64,000 nucleotides of DNA. Origin: Bradyrhizobium viridifuturi. Lineage in GTDB: Bacteria > Pseudomonadota > Alphaproteobacteria > Rhizobiales > Xanthobacteraceae. The stretch lies in contig NZ_LGTB01000035.1 in assembly GCF_001238275.1 (NCBI RefSeq), forward strand, positions 1-64,000, written 5' to 3'. Positions 63,410 to 64,000 of the stretch are shown here, piece after piece. The notes beneath the pieces are model-generated. The model was not told the origin of the DNA. It saw only the letters and a list, made by a program, of their open reading frames with translations, and searched no databases. Position 1 is the stretch's first letter. Each line of letters begins with the position of its first letter. The translations under genes and the position numbers were made by a program.

Positions 63410-64000
63410 CTACGCTTCGGCCAGGCTGGTCGCAGCCTCGTCGATGAAGGCACTCACCTCGTTCGGCTTCGAGGCCAGCGAGGCGTGGCCGGCAGCGAGC
63501 GTGATGATCTTGCGGGGCTTCATCCGTTCCGACATCCGCCTCTGGTTGTCGGGGTTGATCATCCGGTCTTCACTGGAGATCTGATACCAGACCGGCTTCT
63601 TTCGCCACGCCGGCGCGGTGATATTGTCGCCGAATGTGCCGGCAAGCGGCGCCTTCTGGGTGACCGCCATCACCAGCGCTTCGTCGGCAGGCAGGTCCTG
63701 GCAGAAGCTTTCGTGAAACTTGTCAGGCTTGATCCAGAGATACCCGTCGCTATCAGGTGCGACATTGGCAATCGCCGCTGGCGGGAGTCCCGCGGTGATG
63801 CCGCCAGGGCTCTCGCCGGCGTCGGGCGCAAAGGCCGCGATGTAAACGAGGCCGGCCACGTTCGGAAGATCGCCGGCCTCGGTGATCACAGCGCCGCCAT
63901 AGGAATGGCCGACCAGCAGGGTCGGGCCGGCCTGCTGCTTGACCATCTTGCGCAGCCGTTCGGCGTCGTCAGCGAGCGAGGTCAGCGGCATCTCGACCGC
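63410..64000 (-). CDS. Alpha/beta hydrolase, start beyond the window
   Basis: About 196 C-terminal residues are visible. GPTLLVGHSYGGAVITEA is the nucleophile elbow, VYIAAFAPDAGES and KKPVWYQISSEDRMINPDNQ hold the acid region, and the His is in TLAAGHASLASKPNEV. It resembles pyrethroid-hydrolase/EstC-like esterases. The first 60 or so residues, including the oxyanion strand, lie past base 64000. It precedes the BVMO gene on the same strand. Confidence 0.85.
   Translation of the reverse strand, partial: AVEMPLTSLADDAERLRKMVKQQAGPTLLVGHSYGGAVITEAGDLPNVAGLVYIAAFAPDAGESPGGITAGLPPAAIANVAPDSDGYLWIKPDKFHESFCQDLPADEALVMAVTQKAPLAGTFGDNITAPAWRKKPVWYQISSEDRMINPDNQRRMSERMKPRKIITLAAGHASLASKPNEVSAFIDEAATSLAEA

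Noticed and set aside
1..64000. CRISPR arrays, tRNA or rRNA genes, insertion sequences
   Set aside because: No regularly spaced direct repeats, cloverleaf sequences or transposase genes with terminal repeats were recognised; the only mobility gene is the serine recombinase.

Overview
The window looks like chromosomal DNA of a Bradyrhizobium-type alphaproteobacterium (Rhizobiales). The grounds are high-GC coding with NNG/NNC third positions, a minCDE cluster, an Lrp-type regulator divergent from a true ACC deaminase, alphaproteobacterial TadE/TadG genes, and three palindromic intergenic repeats of kinds I recall from Bradyrhizobium genomes. The genus is an inference; no rRNA or tRNA gene was recognised.

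Bases 1 to about 20,400 are an accessory island of visibly lower GC. It carries a possible PD-(D/E)XK protein, an unknown protein overlapping a zinc-ribbon alpha/beta hydrolase, a type-I-restriction-like nuclease domain fused to a STAND/NACHT-like NTPase, a DUF2235 hydrolase with membrane segments and a lectin-like tail followed by two membrane-anchored proteins, a large multi-pass membrane protein, and a serine recombinase with two ParB-like genes and a divergent small HTH-like gene. Three small exported proteins follow. The content resembles a defence or mobile island.

Bases 20,596 to 32,340 hold the most interesting system. A minus-strand operon encodes a methyltransferase, an MBOAT acyltransferase, a 37-residue membrane microprotein ending FVYQNF, a membrane-anchored SGNH protein, an acyl carrier protein, a MaoC dehydratase and an FkbH protein. 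The order and the microprotein resemble Gram-positive dlt (DltX/DltB/DltC/DltD), but with FkbH and MaoC in place of the adenylating enzyme. Divergently, three exported proteins are encoded, two of them large, with SGNH-like or deacetylase-like features and carboxypeptidase-regulatory-like domains. I infer a machine that makes an ACP-bound acyl group from a glycolytic precursor and transfers it to an extracytoplasmic glycan.

Bases 32,599 to 64,000 are mostly ordinary chromosome: a fused MFS/spermidine-synthase-like protein, three Tad-type pseudopilin-like genes, an exported phosphatase-family protein, a NicC-like/PcaC-like/PcaD-like catabolic operon divergent from dctA, LysR and TctC genes, pstS with a Pho box, a TetR gene with a 38-bp operator at its start, minCDE, a sirtuin, a LysM protein, an SBP56 protein overlapping a membrane partner, a serine hydrolase, acdR/acdS, a trypsin-like protease, a metallophosphoesterase, a Baeyer-Villiger monooxygenase and a partial alpha/beta hydrolase.

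Seven genes are broken by nine frameshifts. Each is repaired by one base (eight missing, one extra), and where the family consensus is known the repair restores it. They are spread over island and core genes alike, so I read most of them as sequence errors rather than true pseudogenes.
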